From Epiperipatus broadwayi (lineage: Eukaryota > Onychophora > Udeonychophora > Euonychophora > Peripatidae): a stretch of 64,000 nucleotides of DNA. Positions 34,137 through 45,668 of the stretch are shown piece after piece (position 1 is the first letter of the stretch; every line of letters starts with the position of its first letter). The translations under genes and the position numbers were made by a program. Below the pieces are notes generated by a model, which searched no databases, was not told the DNA's origin, and worked only from the letters and a program-made list of their open reading frames with translations. Location of the stretch: contig JAQFVV010006342.1 in assembly GCA_028023455.1 (NCBI GenBank), positions 1,819,001-1,883,000 on the forward strand, read 5' to 3'.

Positions 34137-35417
34137 TAGAGATCATTAAATTCAAATGCATATTTGAATTTGATTGAAGTGAGAGTAATGAAAGAATAAT
34201 TTGAATGCTATGATGAATGTAAAACATAAGATAAACAAAATATCAAGCAATATAATTTATTAACATTTTTTTTAATTTGCAATAAGGAATATAAACATAT
34301 TTAAAATAGAGAAAACTTATGAAATTATATTTAAAATATTTTTTTCATAAGTAGATAATTTGCAAAGGAAGGTATTAATACTTTTCTTTATTTAAATTTT
34401 GTGGTACAAGAATATCAGATTACATTGAAATATTAAGATGATCATTTGCTGAATTGCAAAAGACAGTATTTTAATAATTTTAAAATATTTTTACTTTGTG
34501 TTGAGTTCAGATAGGTGTATTTTAGATATAAACTTACACTTAATAATTACATAATAATAAATATTAGATCATTAAATTCAAATGCATATTTGAATTCGAT
34601 TGAAGTGAGAGTAATGAAAGAATAATTTGAATGCTATGATGAATGTAAAACATAAGATAAACAAAATATCAAGCAATATAATTTATTAACATTTTTTTTT
34701 AATTTGCAATAAGGAATATAAACATATTTAAAATAGAGAAAACTTATGAAATTATATTTAAAATATTTTTTGATAAGTAGATAATTTGCAAAGGAAGGTA
34801 TTAATACTTTTCTTTATTTAAATTTTGTGGTACAAGAATATCAGATTACATTGAAATATTAAGATGATCATTTGCTGAATTGCAAAAGACAGTATTTTAA
34901 TAATTTTAAAATATTTTTACTTTGTGTTGAGTTCAGATAGGTGTATTTTAAATATAAACTTACACTTAATAATTACATAATAATAAATATTAGATCATTA
35001 AATTCAAATGCATATTTGAATTCGATTGAAGTGAGAGTAATGAAAGAATAATTTGAATGCTATGATGAATGTAAAACATAAGATAAACAAAATATCAAGC
35101 AATATAATTTATTAACATTTTTTTTTAATTTGCAATAAGGAATATAAACATATTTAAAATAGAGAAAACTTATGAAATTATATTTAAAATATTTTTTTCA
35201 TAAGTAGATAATTTGCAAAGGAAGGTATTAATACTTTTCTTTATTTAAATTTTGTGGTACAAGAATATCAGATTACATTGAAATATTAAGATGATCATTT
35301 GCTGAATTGCAAAAGACAGTATTTTAATAATTTTAAAATATTTTTACTTTGTGTTGAGTTCAGATAGGTGTATTTTAGATATAAACTTACACTTAATAAT
35401 TACATAATAATAAATAT
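34137..35417. repeat. tandem array of three 426-bp units
   Basis: Units begin ATATTAGATCATTAAATTC at about 34137 (with two extra bases), 34561 and 34987, a period of 426 bases. They differ by only a few substitutions and T-run lengths. One short palindrome, AAATTCAAATGCATATTTGAA, overlaps each unit start. The similarity points to recent tandem duplication. No frame is conserved between units, so this looks like young satellite-type DNA. Confidence 0.93.
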
Positions 35418-35879
35418 AATTTTTAAGATATTATAAATGTAGCATTAAATTTAGAAATTGGAATATTTATTGTTAGTATTTTATTGTTTTATTAAATAAA
35501 AATAATATATTATGATTATTACTGTAAGATTTCATTTTATTTTTTGGTAGTCAGAATGACGGCTATCTTTTTTTTTTTTATTTGTAATATTTGTTGCTTT
35601 AATATTTTAATTTTAGATAATGTTAATTTTTTATATTACAGTTTGTAAATATTTTTCAATTTTATGTTTAAATAATATACTTTATTGTACAAAAATAGAT
35701 TACATGAATTTGTTGTTTACCAAAAATTACATTGTTGAAAATACATGGTTTAAAACTATACGGCGTTGGAACAAACAGAAAAAATTGTTAAAAAAAAGAT
35801 ATGTAAAAACAAAATCAAAAAAAAAAAAATAATTGTTCTTGTTACAGAAAAGTTATAATTTGCTTTCTGAGGTTATGGT
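35418..35879. other. AT-rich DNA, no gene seen
   Basis: A frame at 35620-35832 is Lys- and Phe-rich and low-complexity. I do not regard it as a gene. Confidence 0.45.
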
Positions 35880-38470
35880 TTGTCTCAGATTTTTAATAGT
35901 GACCAATTAGCAGCAAATATATCTGGGTGTGCAATTTTGCTATCTCTGGCCTTCAGTTGTTCGAGCTTATTAGAGAATGTGGCTGGGTCCTTTGTGGTAT
36001 TGTCTCCAAGGCAGAAAGTACATCTGGTGCACCAAAAACTATATAAACAAAAAGTTGCTGCATGAGCTGCTGGTATTGAGCCTTTACTGAGTGTCTCTAT
36101 TAGGTTATAAAGTGTGATGTTATTTTGTCTACATGTGTTAATCATAATTTCTCAGGTATTTGTTAGAGCTGGGCAGGTGGTGAAAAAGGTGCTGTTGTGT
36201 TTCTTCTTACCTATGGCACAAAGAACAAAAAGCATCAATTTTGTTGTAAAACCTGCAATATTTAAGAAAATAGGAGGTAGGTAGAGCATGAAGATTTTTT
36301 TAAATCACTGCATCAAATGACTATTGTTCATATTTAGCATAGGTGAGTGAGGATCTGTAGTTATGTCTGGGTACAGCATATTATAAATAGTCCAATAGGT
36401 GTATCTACCTACACCCAAAAAAGACACCTGATCATAAATGCTTTGAAGTTGATTTACGAGCAAAGACAAATATCCATGTGAAGGTGATGGTCAGTCTGTG
36501 GGTGTTATTTGAAGGATGCATTCAATTGCTGGAAAACTTATCAGGGCAGCTAGGAGCAATACTTTTTTGTTTGTGAAAAATTTGTATGGAGTGAAGACAT
36601 AATCCATTTCTGGTTGTTGGAAGACTAAGTCATTTTACAGAGATGGAGACTACTATTTTGCACCATAATAGGTTGCTACAGAGTGAGTAAATGGATAAAG
36701 TGAAAGATTTAGTGAAATTTATGATTGGTGAGTAATAGGTTATTTTTGTAGTTACAAGCTCATTGAAAAGGCATACTTTTGCATAGTGAGAGGTAGGTTT
36801 TGGAAATAGAAGTGGTTGTACATTCAGCAGCATCTTTCAGTTTTTTCTGGATCATTTGTCTCATTGCAGAGGGCCCTAGGTAAAAAGGAAAACCAAGGAA
36901 ATTAGTTGGTTTCACATGATAAACTTTGTGCATTTATCTTGCTAGTGTAAAGAAACCAGGCTGATGTTTTGTTAATATTGATTTTGAGTTTATATTTGAG
37001 GGTGTATTCATTAAGTATTTTTTCCAGAGTAGGTAGTCATTTTTTGGATGTAAGAAAAACAGTAAAATCATCCATGTATGCAATACACGGAAGATATAGT
37101 CCAGTGTGGGGAATTTGGATTCCTTGTAATTTTTGTTGTATTTTGTTTATGAGAGGGTTAATGTAGAACATAAATAATAACAAACTGAGTGGAGATCCTC
37201 GAGGTATGGATTAGTGCGGAGAGAGGGTGATGTTCTATCATTAATTGTAATGTGGATTTCATGACTAAGGAGTAGATTGGTTAGTAGGTATAAAAGACAG
37301 TGAGGTATTGTGGCATCTGCAAGTGTCTCAATTAAAATTTCAATAGAGACTGAGTCAAAGGCAGCCTCAATGTCAATTTGAACAGCCATTGGAGCATACT
37401 TTTTCTGCTCTCTAACTGAATTTATAATGGTTTTGAAAATGAGGACAGCTTGGCCTGTTGAGGAGCTTTTTTGCATGTTGCATTGGTGATAATAGAGGGA
37501 GGAGATATGGTTCAATTTTATCTTTTAGAACCTTTTCCAGAATTTTAATACCAAGGGGGCTCATGGAAATTGGTCCCAGATTAGATAAATTAGATATTGA
37601 AGCTTGCTTTTTGTTGAATGGAACTAATGAGATTGGATATAGATCTTTTATGTTATACTGCCTTTGTGACAAATAATTTGCTAAATCACATAGATATGTG
37701 GTGGTAAACCGACTGAAATGTGAAATACAAATTTAGGGATTCCATGTGGCCCTGGATGACAAGAGTTTGTAACTGTGGTTAGCTTCAACAAGAAATCAGT
37801 AGCATGGAAAGGTTTATCTAACTCTGGTTGTCCAAAAAGATCTTCAAGTGGTGTGAAAGCACAATGTGACAGCAGCTTTTGCTTGAAATATTTGTATATT
37901 GGCTCTATCATATTATGTCTGGCTTTGGTAACACCATTGTTTTCAAGTGCTTGTGGAACTCTGACAGTGGAAGGATACCCCAGAACCCATCTAAAGTACC
38001 CTCGTGTCCAGGTGTGTTGTTTTGTTAGACAGATATTTTTCTTTTTTATGGCAAGGTACCCTTTTAGAGTGTTGCAGGTGTCATTAGGTATTTGTGTAAG
38101 TCTTTTTATATGTGCATAGGAATATGGAGCAGATTTACACATAGTGATTCTTTTATGTAGATCATTGCCCAAAGTTAGGAGTCTTGAAGGTGGTGGTGTG
38201 GTTTGGGTAATATGATTTATATTAAATGACAGAATGTTGATAAAGGAAACGTACTGTTGAACATGATCAAGTTGCATAATGCTGAGTTTAAATAACATAA
38301 TATGCTTCAGAGTACAAAAATTCAGAAGTGTGTGCAGGAAGAATTATTCTTATTGTTTTATGAAGTTGAATTGTTGATGTTTGCATTGTACTTAGATAAA
38401 GTTCAAGCATTTGGCTAGAGTTATCAGAGAAGGGTGACGGATTAAGTGTTAATTTTATTAAGTGATGAAG
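35880..38470 (-). pseudogene. LINE with YMDD reverse transcriptase and C-terminal Cys/His domain, decayed
   Basis: Reading leftward from about 38470, the first part (to 37681) precedes and enters the reverse transcriptase: FGQPELDKPFHATDFLLKLT, then CHPGPHGIPKFV. Next come LYPISLVPFNKK and LKDKIEPYLLPLLSPMQH (37672-37540). VQIDIEAAFDSVSIEIL carries the first catalytic Asp near 37370. A GSPLSLLLFMFYINPL block follows near 37195-37150, and the catalytic YMDD is at 37067-37078. A C-terminal Cys/His segment, FCSLCH with EETQQHLF, lies near 36190-36240. The tail ends with HPDIFAANWSLLK near 35890. Several frame changes and stops break it. The clade is unresolved but differs from the LINE at 24-27.6 kb. 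Its C-terminal part has a second copy at 62880-63460. Confidence 0.83.
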
Positions 38471-38595
38471 CATGGGTGAATAAAAACACAGGTCAATAAG
38501 TGAGGTGTAACAACTGTTGTAGAAAGAGATGGAGTTGGGTAGTAATTTTAATGGGAAGAATTATTTTATCAGCTAAACTTATATACTGGACATTA

Positions 38596-38826
38596 TGTGA
38601 AGAGCTGAATGGGAAAATTGATAGGAAATTTAAAATAGTAATGCATTTTCTTATGTGAAGAGCTGAAGGGAAAATTGATAGGAAATTTAAAATAGTAATG
38701 CATTTTCTTATGTGAAGAGCTGAATGGGAAAATTGATAGGAAATTTAAAATAGTAATGCATTTTCTTATGTGAAGAGCTGAATGGGAAAATTGATAGGAA
38801 ATTTAAAATAGTAATGCATTTTCTTT
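38596..38826. repeat. four tandem 58-bp units
   Basis: TGTGAAGAGCTGAATGGG starts units at 38596, 38654, 38711 and 38769. All continue into a shared ATTGATAGGAAATTTAAAAT and ATGCATTTTC. The units are almost identical; one lacks a base. This is a recent minisatellite duplication. Confidence 0.95.
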
Positions 38827-39919
38827 TGGAAAGATAGTCATATTGGAAATGGAAAAATGATATGGTAAAACTTTAAATCTTTCAATAAGGTGAAAGTAAA
38901 TATTATTTAAAGGTAAAAAAAAATGCAGAAAATATTTTTCTTTTTTTAAAGAGAACATTATTAGTACTTATTTTAAACTGTCATAAAAAATGATGGTAAA
39001 AAGAAGACAGTTACTAAAAAACCAGAATGTAATAAGTCTTTACTATTTTTTTTAAAGACTACACACAGTAATGGAAAAGAGATATCCTTGGATAAGTAAT
39101 AATGAATATGCTGACAGTAAACCCCTATATATGATAGACTTATGAGTAATAAGTAAATATTAATTTCTGGAAATATTTTTAAAATGCGCAAGAATCATAA
39201 CCAGATGCCCGAATTCATATTGCCTTGTCAAGACACTGTAAACCGGCATAGGATCCTAAGGGAGGAAAACTTCGAAGTGTTATTTTTAAAATACTATAAG
39301 TTTAAATTATTTCAATAATCACTGTTTTAAATAATAGAAACAATGAACTATTATTTTTACAAACTTTCAAGAATGGATCAGTGATTATTTTTACCAATAA
39401 TTTTAGATTTCTAGAAGTCGACTTTCATTTTTGTTTTTCATCATTTATTTTAACTTTCATTCATCATGTTTGGAAGAAATCTATGGAGCATGTGTCATTT
39501 TTGGGGAAGAGAGTTTTTTTTATTATCAAGCGTTCAAACAAAAGCATAGCAACAAGTGTTGAGGGTTTCAACCACCCATAGAGTTGGTAAAGAAATCCTG
39601 AGGCAATAAAAACATTTTTTAAGAACATTCATCATTGAAGTTTATAAGGAGATATGTTTTTTACTTATTTTTTAAAACTAACCTTAGTATTAAGTTTAAT
39701 TTTATTTATAATTAGAATAGGATAGGTACATAAAATATTATTTACTAATAATATTGTAATTTTTATAAAAGATATTTTAACAATTTAACGAGTTTAATAT
39801 TTTAAGTTCAATAGTATGGAATGAATGTTATATTATGCAATGTTTTATTTTTTGATTGTGGAGCAGAAGACGTCATATAAGTGATTAACAAGTAGAGACA
39901 TCACTTAGGTAATGGTTGT
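38827..39919. other. AT-rich DNA, no gene seen
   Basis: A frame at 39381-39581 has no recognisable domain. Nothing else is supported. Confidence 0.4.
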
Positions 39920-42130
39920 AAATATTAATAATTTCATGTATTTTTCTTCTCTTTAGATTATCGACATATTATGTAATGTTATAGTATGAACGTATGAGTA
40001 TGTGTGAATACATTGTACACACATGAAACTTATAGAAGTCAGAATTTATTTATTATAAAAATATGCATATTTTTGTTCCATATTACTGGTATAATACAAC
40101 TTAATAATGACTAATTATGTGATTCTTTTGTAAAGAACATAGTATTTCTTAAATATTTAAAGTATTGATAATAGTCATTTGTATTCTTGTTCAAGAATAT
40201 TTGATAAGAAAGTGAAATAACCTTTTCTTGTAGAACAGTTTAGATTGTTATATTTACAGGTCAATTTTATTTGTTATTTTTGAAAATGTTGTCAGAATTA
40301 TTGTCGGTGTAGATTGATAAATCTATAAGAAAATTTGTAAAGGGTAATGACTTGGAAGTAAGTTAAACATAAAACCAAAGAGGTGCTTTTAATGTAGGTT
40401 TTTGTTATGGGAATAGGAATAATCTTTATGATTTTAATAATTATGCAGGTACAGATAATGGAGCCCTGTAGCTTGTATATTTTTCTGTAGGCAGTGTTTA
40501 CCTTTTATATTGAATATTGATGTTCCAAAAAGCTGAAGAAATAGCTTGAACATTGTTATTTGTAGTGGAGATTATTGGACAGATAAGTCATGCCTCACTT
40601 TTATTTATACACTGTACCATGATGACTATATGATATATGTACTATTGAGTTGAGACTCTAGTTTGTCCCCATACCTATGCATCTATTCGCTATCATGATT
40701 TTCTAAAGTATTACATCATACAGAATTGTATTTTAATGGAAAATGATAGATAATTTTAGAGTTTAAGGATCGTTATTGGAAATGGATGATAGGTTTGCTG
40801 AATCAGACAGAATTAAAAATAAAGAATCATAAAATATTTTTTATTTTTAATTTATTTAATAAAATAAATTTCATGAAAGTATGTAAATGATAAATGTGGT
40901 TGTTCACGAATTTTGAATAACTTTAAGTATTTTAAAACTTATAGGTATTGAATATTTTTCAATGGATAGTGTATTAAAACAACAGTATAGGATAAAGCAA
41001 ACTATATTTCATAGTTATTATTTAATGATAAAGAAATACATTAACACTTACAGCTATTTCATATTAGATCAATACCAAGTGAGAGATATTATGTAAGACA
41101 ATTAGATTATCAATTGTGTCCACTCATTTTGTTAATGAACCGAAATAAATATATTTTGTTTAACAGTAACAACATTACTATGATAAACTATTTAGTGATT
41201 AAAAATAAATTAAGAGATGCATATTAGTATTATTAATTTTTTTGTATTTTTTTATGCTTCATAACTGATGTATGTTTAAAGGAAGCATATCATAGTGACA
41301 TTTAATGGTAAATAATATTTTAAAGAAAAAGTTACATAGATCAATTATTTTCATTATTATTAGAATTCTGATGAATATGTGAAATAGATAAATTATTTTA
41401 AAAGTCGGAGTGAAGACTTAATGTTTATATTTTATTTTATTAGTTTAGTTTTTGAGAAAACTGGAAATTGTAATAATGCAAGATTTATTTAGAATTGTAA
41501 ATATTGTAAATAAATTGTTATTTTATTGTAATAAAAATTTGTTAAACTTGTTTTCTAAATTTGTGTGTTGTGCCAATTTCTTTCCATATTGCAAAACATT
41601 TGATCACAGAGGGTTTGAACTAAAACATATATGCACAATAAGAAATAAATTATTATTTAAGAATTATAATATTTTCTTAAGATTATTTATTTAAGAAAAT
41701 ACATTTACATTATCATTAAGGTCATAAGTTAATTGTTATAATATTACACAGTTATAATGCTATCTGCTGCCACACATATATTTTTCAGATTATAAGAGAT
41801 TACCACATATTTTATTCAAGATGCCATATGAAAGATAAAATATTATATTATTTCTTTATTATTATTATTGTTGATAAGAATTATTAGGGCAGGTTTCAGG
41901 CTGGTTGTTGATGGTGTTGCAGCACCATCTGATGGCAGCAGTATGGTCCCTCCTCAACTACCGAAAGATAGATAAGAGTAAATCATACAATGAAGATTAG
42001 TATTATTATTTTTATTAGTTGAGGGTGATATTAAATCCCTTATCATGCTTGACTACAGTAATTTTGATTAACTCGAATTAGTTTAAGAACCTGAGATTAT
42101 TTTAGCTAAATTATTTTAATAAAAAGATGA
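39920..42130. repeat. diverged dispersed repeat, copy 2 (related to 19130-21213)
   Basis: This region matches the first copy block by block in the same orientation. It contains about 110 bases (41885-41995) that copy 1 lacks. The inserted part, with GGTTGTTGATGGTGTTGCAG, resembles the reverse complement of 53395-53450. Confidence 0.6.
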
Positions 42131-42510
42131 AGATTTATTTATTAGTGTTATCATAATTAATTAATTATTGTTGAAGTCATAAGAATGCTATAAATTTATT
42201 ATTTGAGATAGTAATAGGGGGGATGGTGTTTTTATGCCATTGAGGTAGTATCCTGTGGGATATTGGCCCAATGTAATTCTTTATTATCACTTGTAACTCA
42301 CTTCTTAGTCTCATGATATAATAAATATTTTATTATTTAATTTATAAACTGAACCATATTATTATTTTATTAATTAGAGCTAGTTAAATAATTAACATTA
42401 ACGTAAAATGTCGTTATTATCAATTATATGTATTTTAGCCAAGCGTAATTATTTATCTGAGCTAGATCCATTTTATGATATATTTCCTGGAGGTGAGGGT
42501 ACTATATATA

Positions 42511-42606
42511 TATTCACTAGAATAAAAACTACAAAATTTTAAAAAATGCCTGTATAAAATTAAACAGGCATTTTTTAAAATTTTGTAGTTTTTATTCTAG
42601 TGAATA
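42511..42606. repeat. perfect inverted repeat: 43-bp arms, 10-base loop
   Basis: Arms at 42511-42553 and 42564-42606 are exact reverse complements. The left arm starts TATTCACTAGAATAAAAAC and ends with AAAAATGCCTGT. A (TA) tract abuts the left side. Transcription from either strand would give a perfect long hairpin, so a miniature foldback element, a small-RNA precursor or a recent template-switch event are all possible. Confidence 0.97.
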
Positions 42607-42659
42607 TTGTTTTTATACTTATATTATTTGATATTATATATATATATAGAGAGAGAGAG

Positions 42660-43425
42660 AGAGAAAGAGACAAATTTAAAGCAGTTTGAAATGAGAGTGT
42701 GAATATCAATTACTTTTAATTCTATACACTAAGTCTTAATAATTGTGAAATTTTTACAATTTACTGCACATTAGTATTAGATGTAATATTAAATATATAT
42801 AACAAATTATTTATTTACCTAGTGCTGTGTTTTTTAATTTGTAACAGTCATTAGGGAGTCACCTTTCTACACATGCTGTATAGATTTAAACATTTCAGGA
42901 ATATTCTCCTTTCTAAACAAAAATAGTCTTTTGAAAAGATAAGATAAATCCACCTTAACCTTTTAACCTAAATGCATATGTATAAGCAAATTTTAATCAT
43001 TTAGAAATGAGAGCATGAAGATCTTAATTACACTTATGTTTAGAAAGGAGAGTATTCCTAAAGTTGTTAAATCTATACAGCAGAGTGCGTAGAAGGGTGA
43101 TTCCCTAATGATTGTTACAAATTTAAAAAATGCAGTGCTAGATAAATAAATAACTTATATGTTTAATATCACATCTAATACTGACATGCAGTAAATTGTA
43201 AAAATTTCATAAACATTAAGTATTAAGACAAAATAAATAAAATTAAAAATGATTGAAATCTTCATTCTCATTTCTAAATGTGTAAGATTTGCCTATATGT
43301 ATACACTTAGACTAAAAAGTTATGGTGGATTCATCTTATTTTTTTAAAACAATATCTTATGTTTAGAAAGAAAAATCTATACATTTCTTGTGTAGAGAGG
43401 TAATTCCCTAATGATATATATGTTT
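42660..43425. repeat. large nested inverted repeat (foldback-like)
   Basis: An arm at about 42735-42925 reappears inverted at about 43030-43210. Shared landmarks are TTTACAATTTACTGCA, CATTAGGGAGTCACC with its complement, TGTATAGATTTAAA, and CTCCTTTCTAAAC. A third partial copy, in the orientation of the second, lies at 43355-43425 (ATGTTTAGAAAG through AATTCCCTAATGATA). A phrase like GAAATGAGAG recurs near 42690 and 43000, and inverted near 43265. No protein is encoded. The layout suggests a non-autonomous foldback element or successive template-switch duplications. Confidence 0.8.
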
Positions 43426-45668
43426 AACTTTTATTTATGAATATCTTCAGATTAATATATATATGTACATATAAAGTGCAAAAAATTCTATATATAGGTA
43501 ATGCTATCCAAATATATATATATATATTATAACAGTCCGGAAAAATGGAGTCTTACTGTATCTGTATCTGCACTACAAGGGCGCCATCTAGGCATTTGAA
43601 CCTAAAAAATTTATAGAGTAGGCAGATAAGCACTGTTAAGATCCCACTTTATTTTATATTTAGACCATTAGCCCAAATCACTAGCTCAGTGGAGATGCAG
43701 AGATAATAATATATATCTTTAATTTATATCTTAAATGTAAAAAAATAAAAGCCACTGCCAGTAATTAACACACAAACATCATTTATTTACGCACATATAT
43801 AATCATTTTAAAATTTGAGGAATAACATTTATTTTAGATTTTAATATTCTTTTAATTTAAATTATTATTTTAAAATTTTAAATCATCCACACAGATGAAT
43901 TTTATATTTATTTTAAGATTGTTGAGTATGAATAAACTACATAGATTTGCATTTGAAAAGAAAATATTCTATCCCTTATTTAACCCTAGGCCAAAAGTTC
44001 GCAATCAAACCAGCATCAATCCATCTGATACATTGATGTATTCAATGTAGCATGAAAATATGACAGGACAAATATCATACTGTCAGGAATGTACATCTGA
44101 ACAACATGGTTAGAGAAGACATTGACTCTTGTCCAATACAGGAATGTTACATCTGTATGGCAAAAAGAATAAAAAAAACTCCATAGGAAGGGACTGCATT
44201 CTCCATCTTATTATCCCTTCCATAGGCAAAACAGGGGTGTGCGGCATATACTGGAGATCCTGCACATAGTGGACCTCATACTACATCTACTAATTACACC
44301 AATATATCCAATCCTTTGACCTATTTTAATACAAAACAAATAACTTAAGATTACCCTCCTCTAATTAATTAATATAACTTTACAAATCTATATAGCCATT
44401 CATGCCCGACTTAAATTTAACATTTATATAAGTTCGCACAGATCGATTTATGAAAGTTTGTTTTTTAATGTTGAGCATAGATCGACTACACAGATTACAC
44501 GATCAAAAACATTTCAAAATAAACATAAATGATCAAAATATAAAGTCATTGATGTAATTGCAGAGGGAATTCACAAGAAACCCAATGGCATTCATCATAA
44601 GATGCTGCATTGACACCAATAACTAAAAAGACATCCGAATAAATACATTTTAGATATTCAATGTAAGATATCATTATTTACCGAATGTCTATATATTTTA
44701 ATCAAATATGAAAACAAAAACATAATTAAACGTGAACGAATCTATGCAAGCATCTATGACGAACTTAAAAAATGCATTTAAATAATTTATATAATATTAA
44801 TAAAAATATAAAAATAAAAATGGAAATGATTTTTTTAGCAAACTTAAATGTATAAACTTTAAACATTAATTATCAATTTGAAATCTGAAAGTCAGATAAG
44901 AGTTCATTTTAAAATTTAGGTTCTGAATATTTAAAGCTTGAACGAAAGTTCTTAATTATTTTTAAATTTTAAAATTGTTCAGTTCAATAGCTTACAGTAG
45001 AAGAGTCATGGTTCTTGGTGCCAATTCCCATGATGTCCCATTGGAAGACTGGTCTGATGTTTTGGAGGTGGCCTTAGCTTGTTCCATTCCAGTATCACAT
45101 TCATTTCATTTTTTAAAATAGAGAGAGAGGATGATATGTGCATCCTATCACATCTCTCAAAAACAATCAAGCTGGAACTGTCTGGCATTGTCCTTAATTT
45201 CAATATTTTTCCTTTTATAATCCTCTGGATTCAACAAACAAAACATCACTAATCCATCATTTTCATTAGAGTCCAAGCTGAGGCTTGGTGCTTCCATTGG
45301 TCAAGCTAATTCTTTTTATTCTCTTATCTATATCTTTCCTCTGACTTTTTAATTATATAAGAGCCCCAAGGGCTAGTTTGCTTTTCAATTAATTTATAAA
45401 ACAATCATTTCCATTTACAAAAATATTTTATCTTTTTCTTATACTTTTTTCTAAAAAAGTATGTTCAAATACCTTTTTTTTTTATTTAAAAAAGAAATAA
45501 TTTTTAAAGTTTTGCATCTGTGCGAATATATATATATATATATATGTATTGAACAACTCTTTAATTTTTTTTAGCTTTTAGTTTTTAATAAATTTATTTT
45601 TATTTCTGAACTTAAAGTTTTTATTTTAAATTAATGTAACGGCATATTTATATATCGTTACAATATAT
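43426..45668. other. unassigned AT-rich region
   Basis: No reading frame or RNA gene is recognised. A (TA)n tract ends near 43530 and is followed by less AT-rich words (43540-43630). I cannot assign the short frame at 45006-45203. Confidence 0.4.

Noticed and set aside
35620-35832. 70-codon Lys-rich frame
   Set aside because: Low-complexity composition ending in a run of AAA codons, with no homology pattern.
39381-39581. 66-codon frame as a possible host exon
   Set aside because: No domain is recognised, no convincing splice sites were seen, and its length is ordinary for chance frames here.
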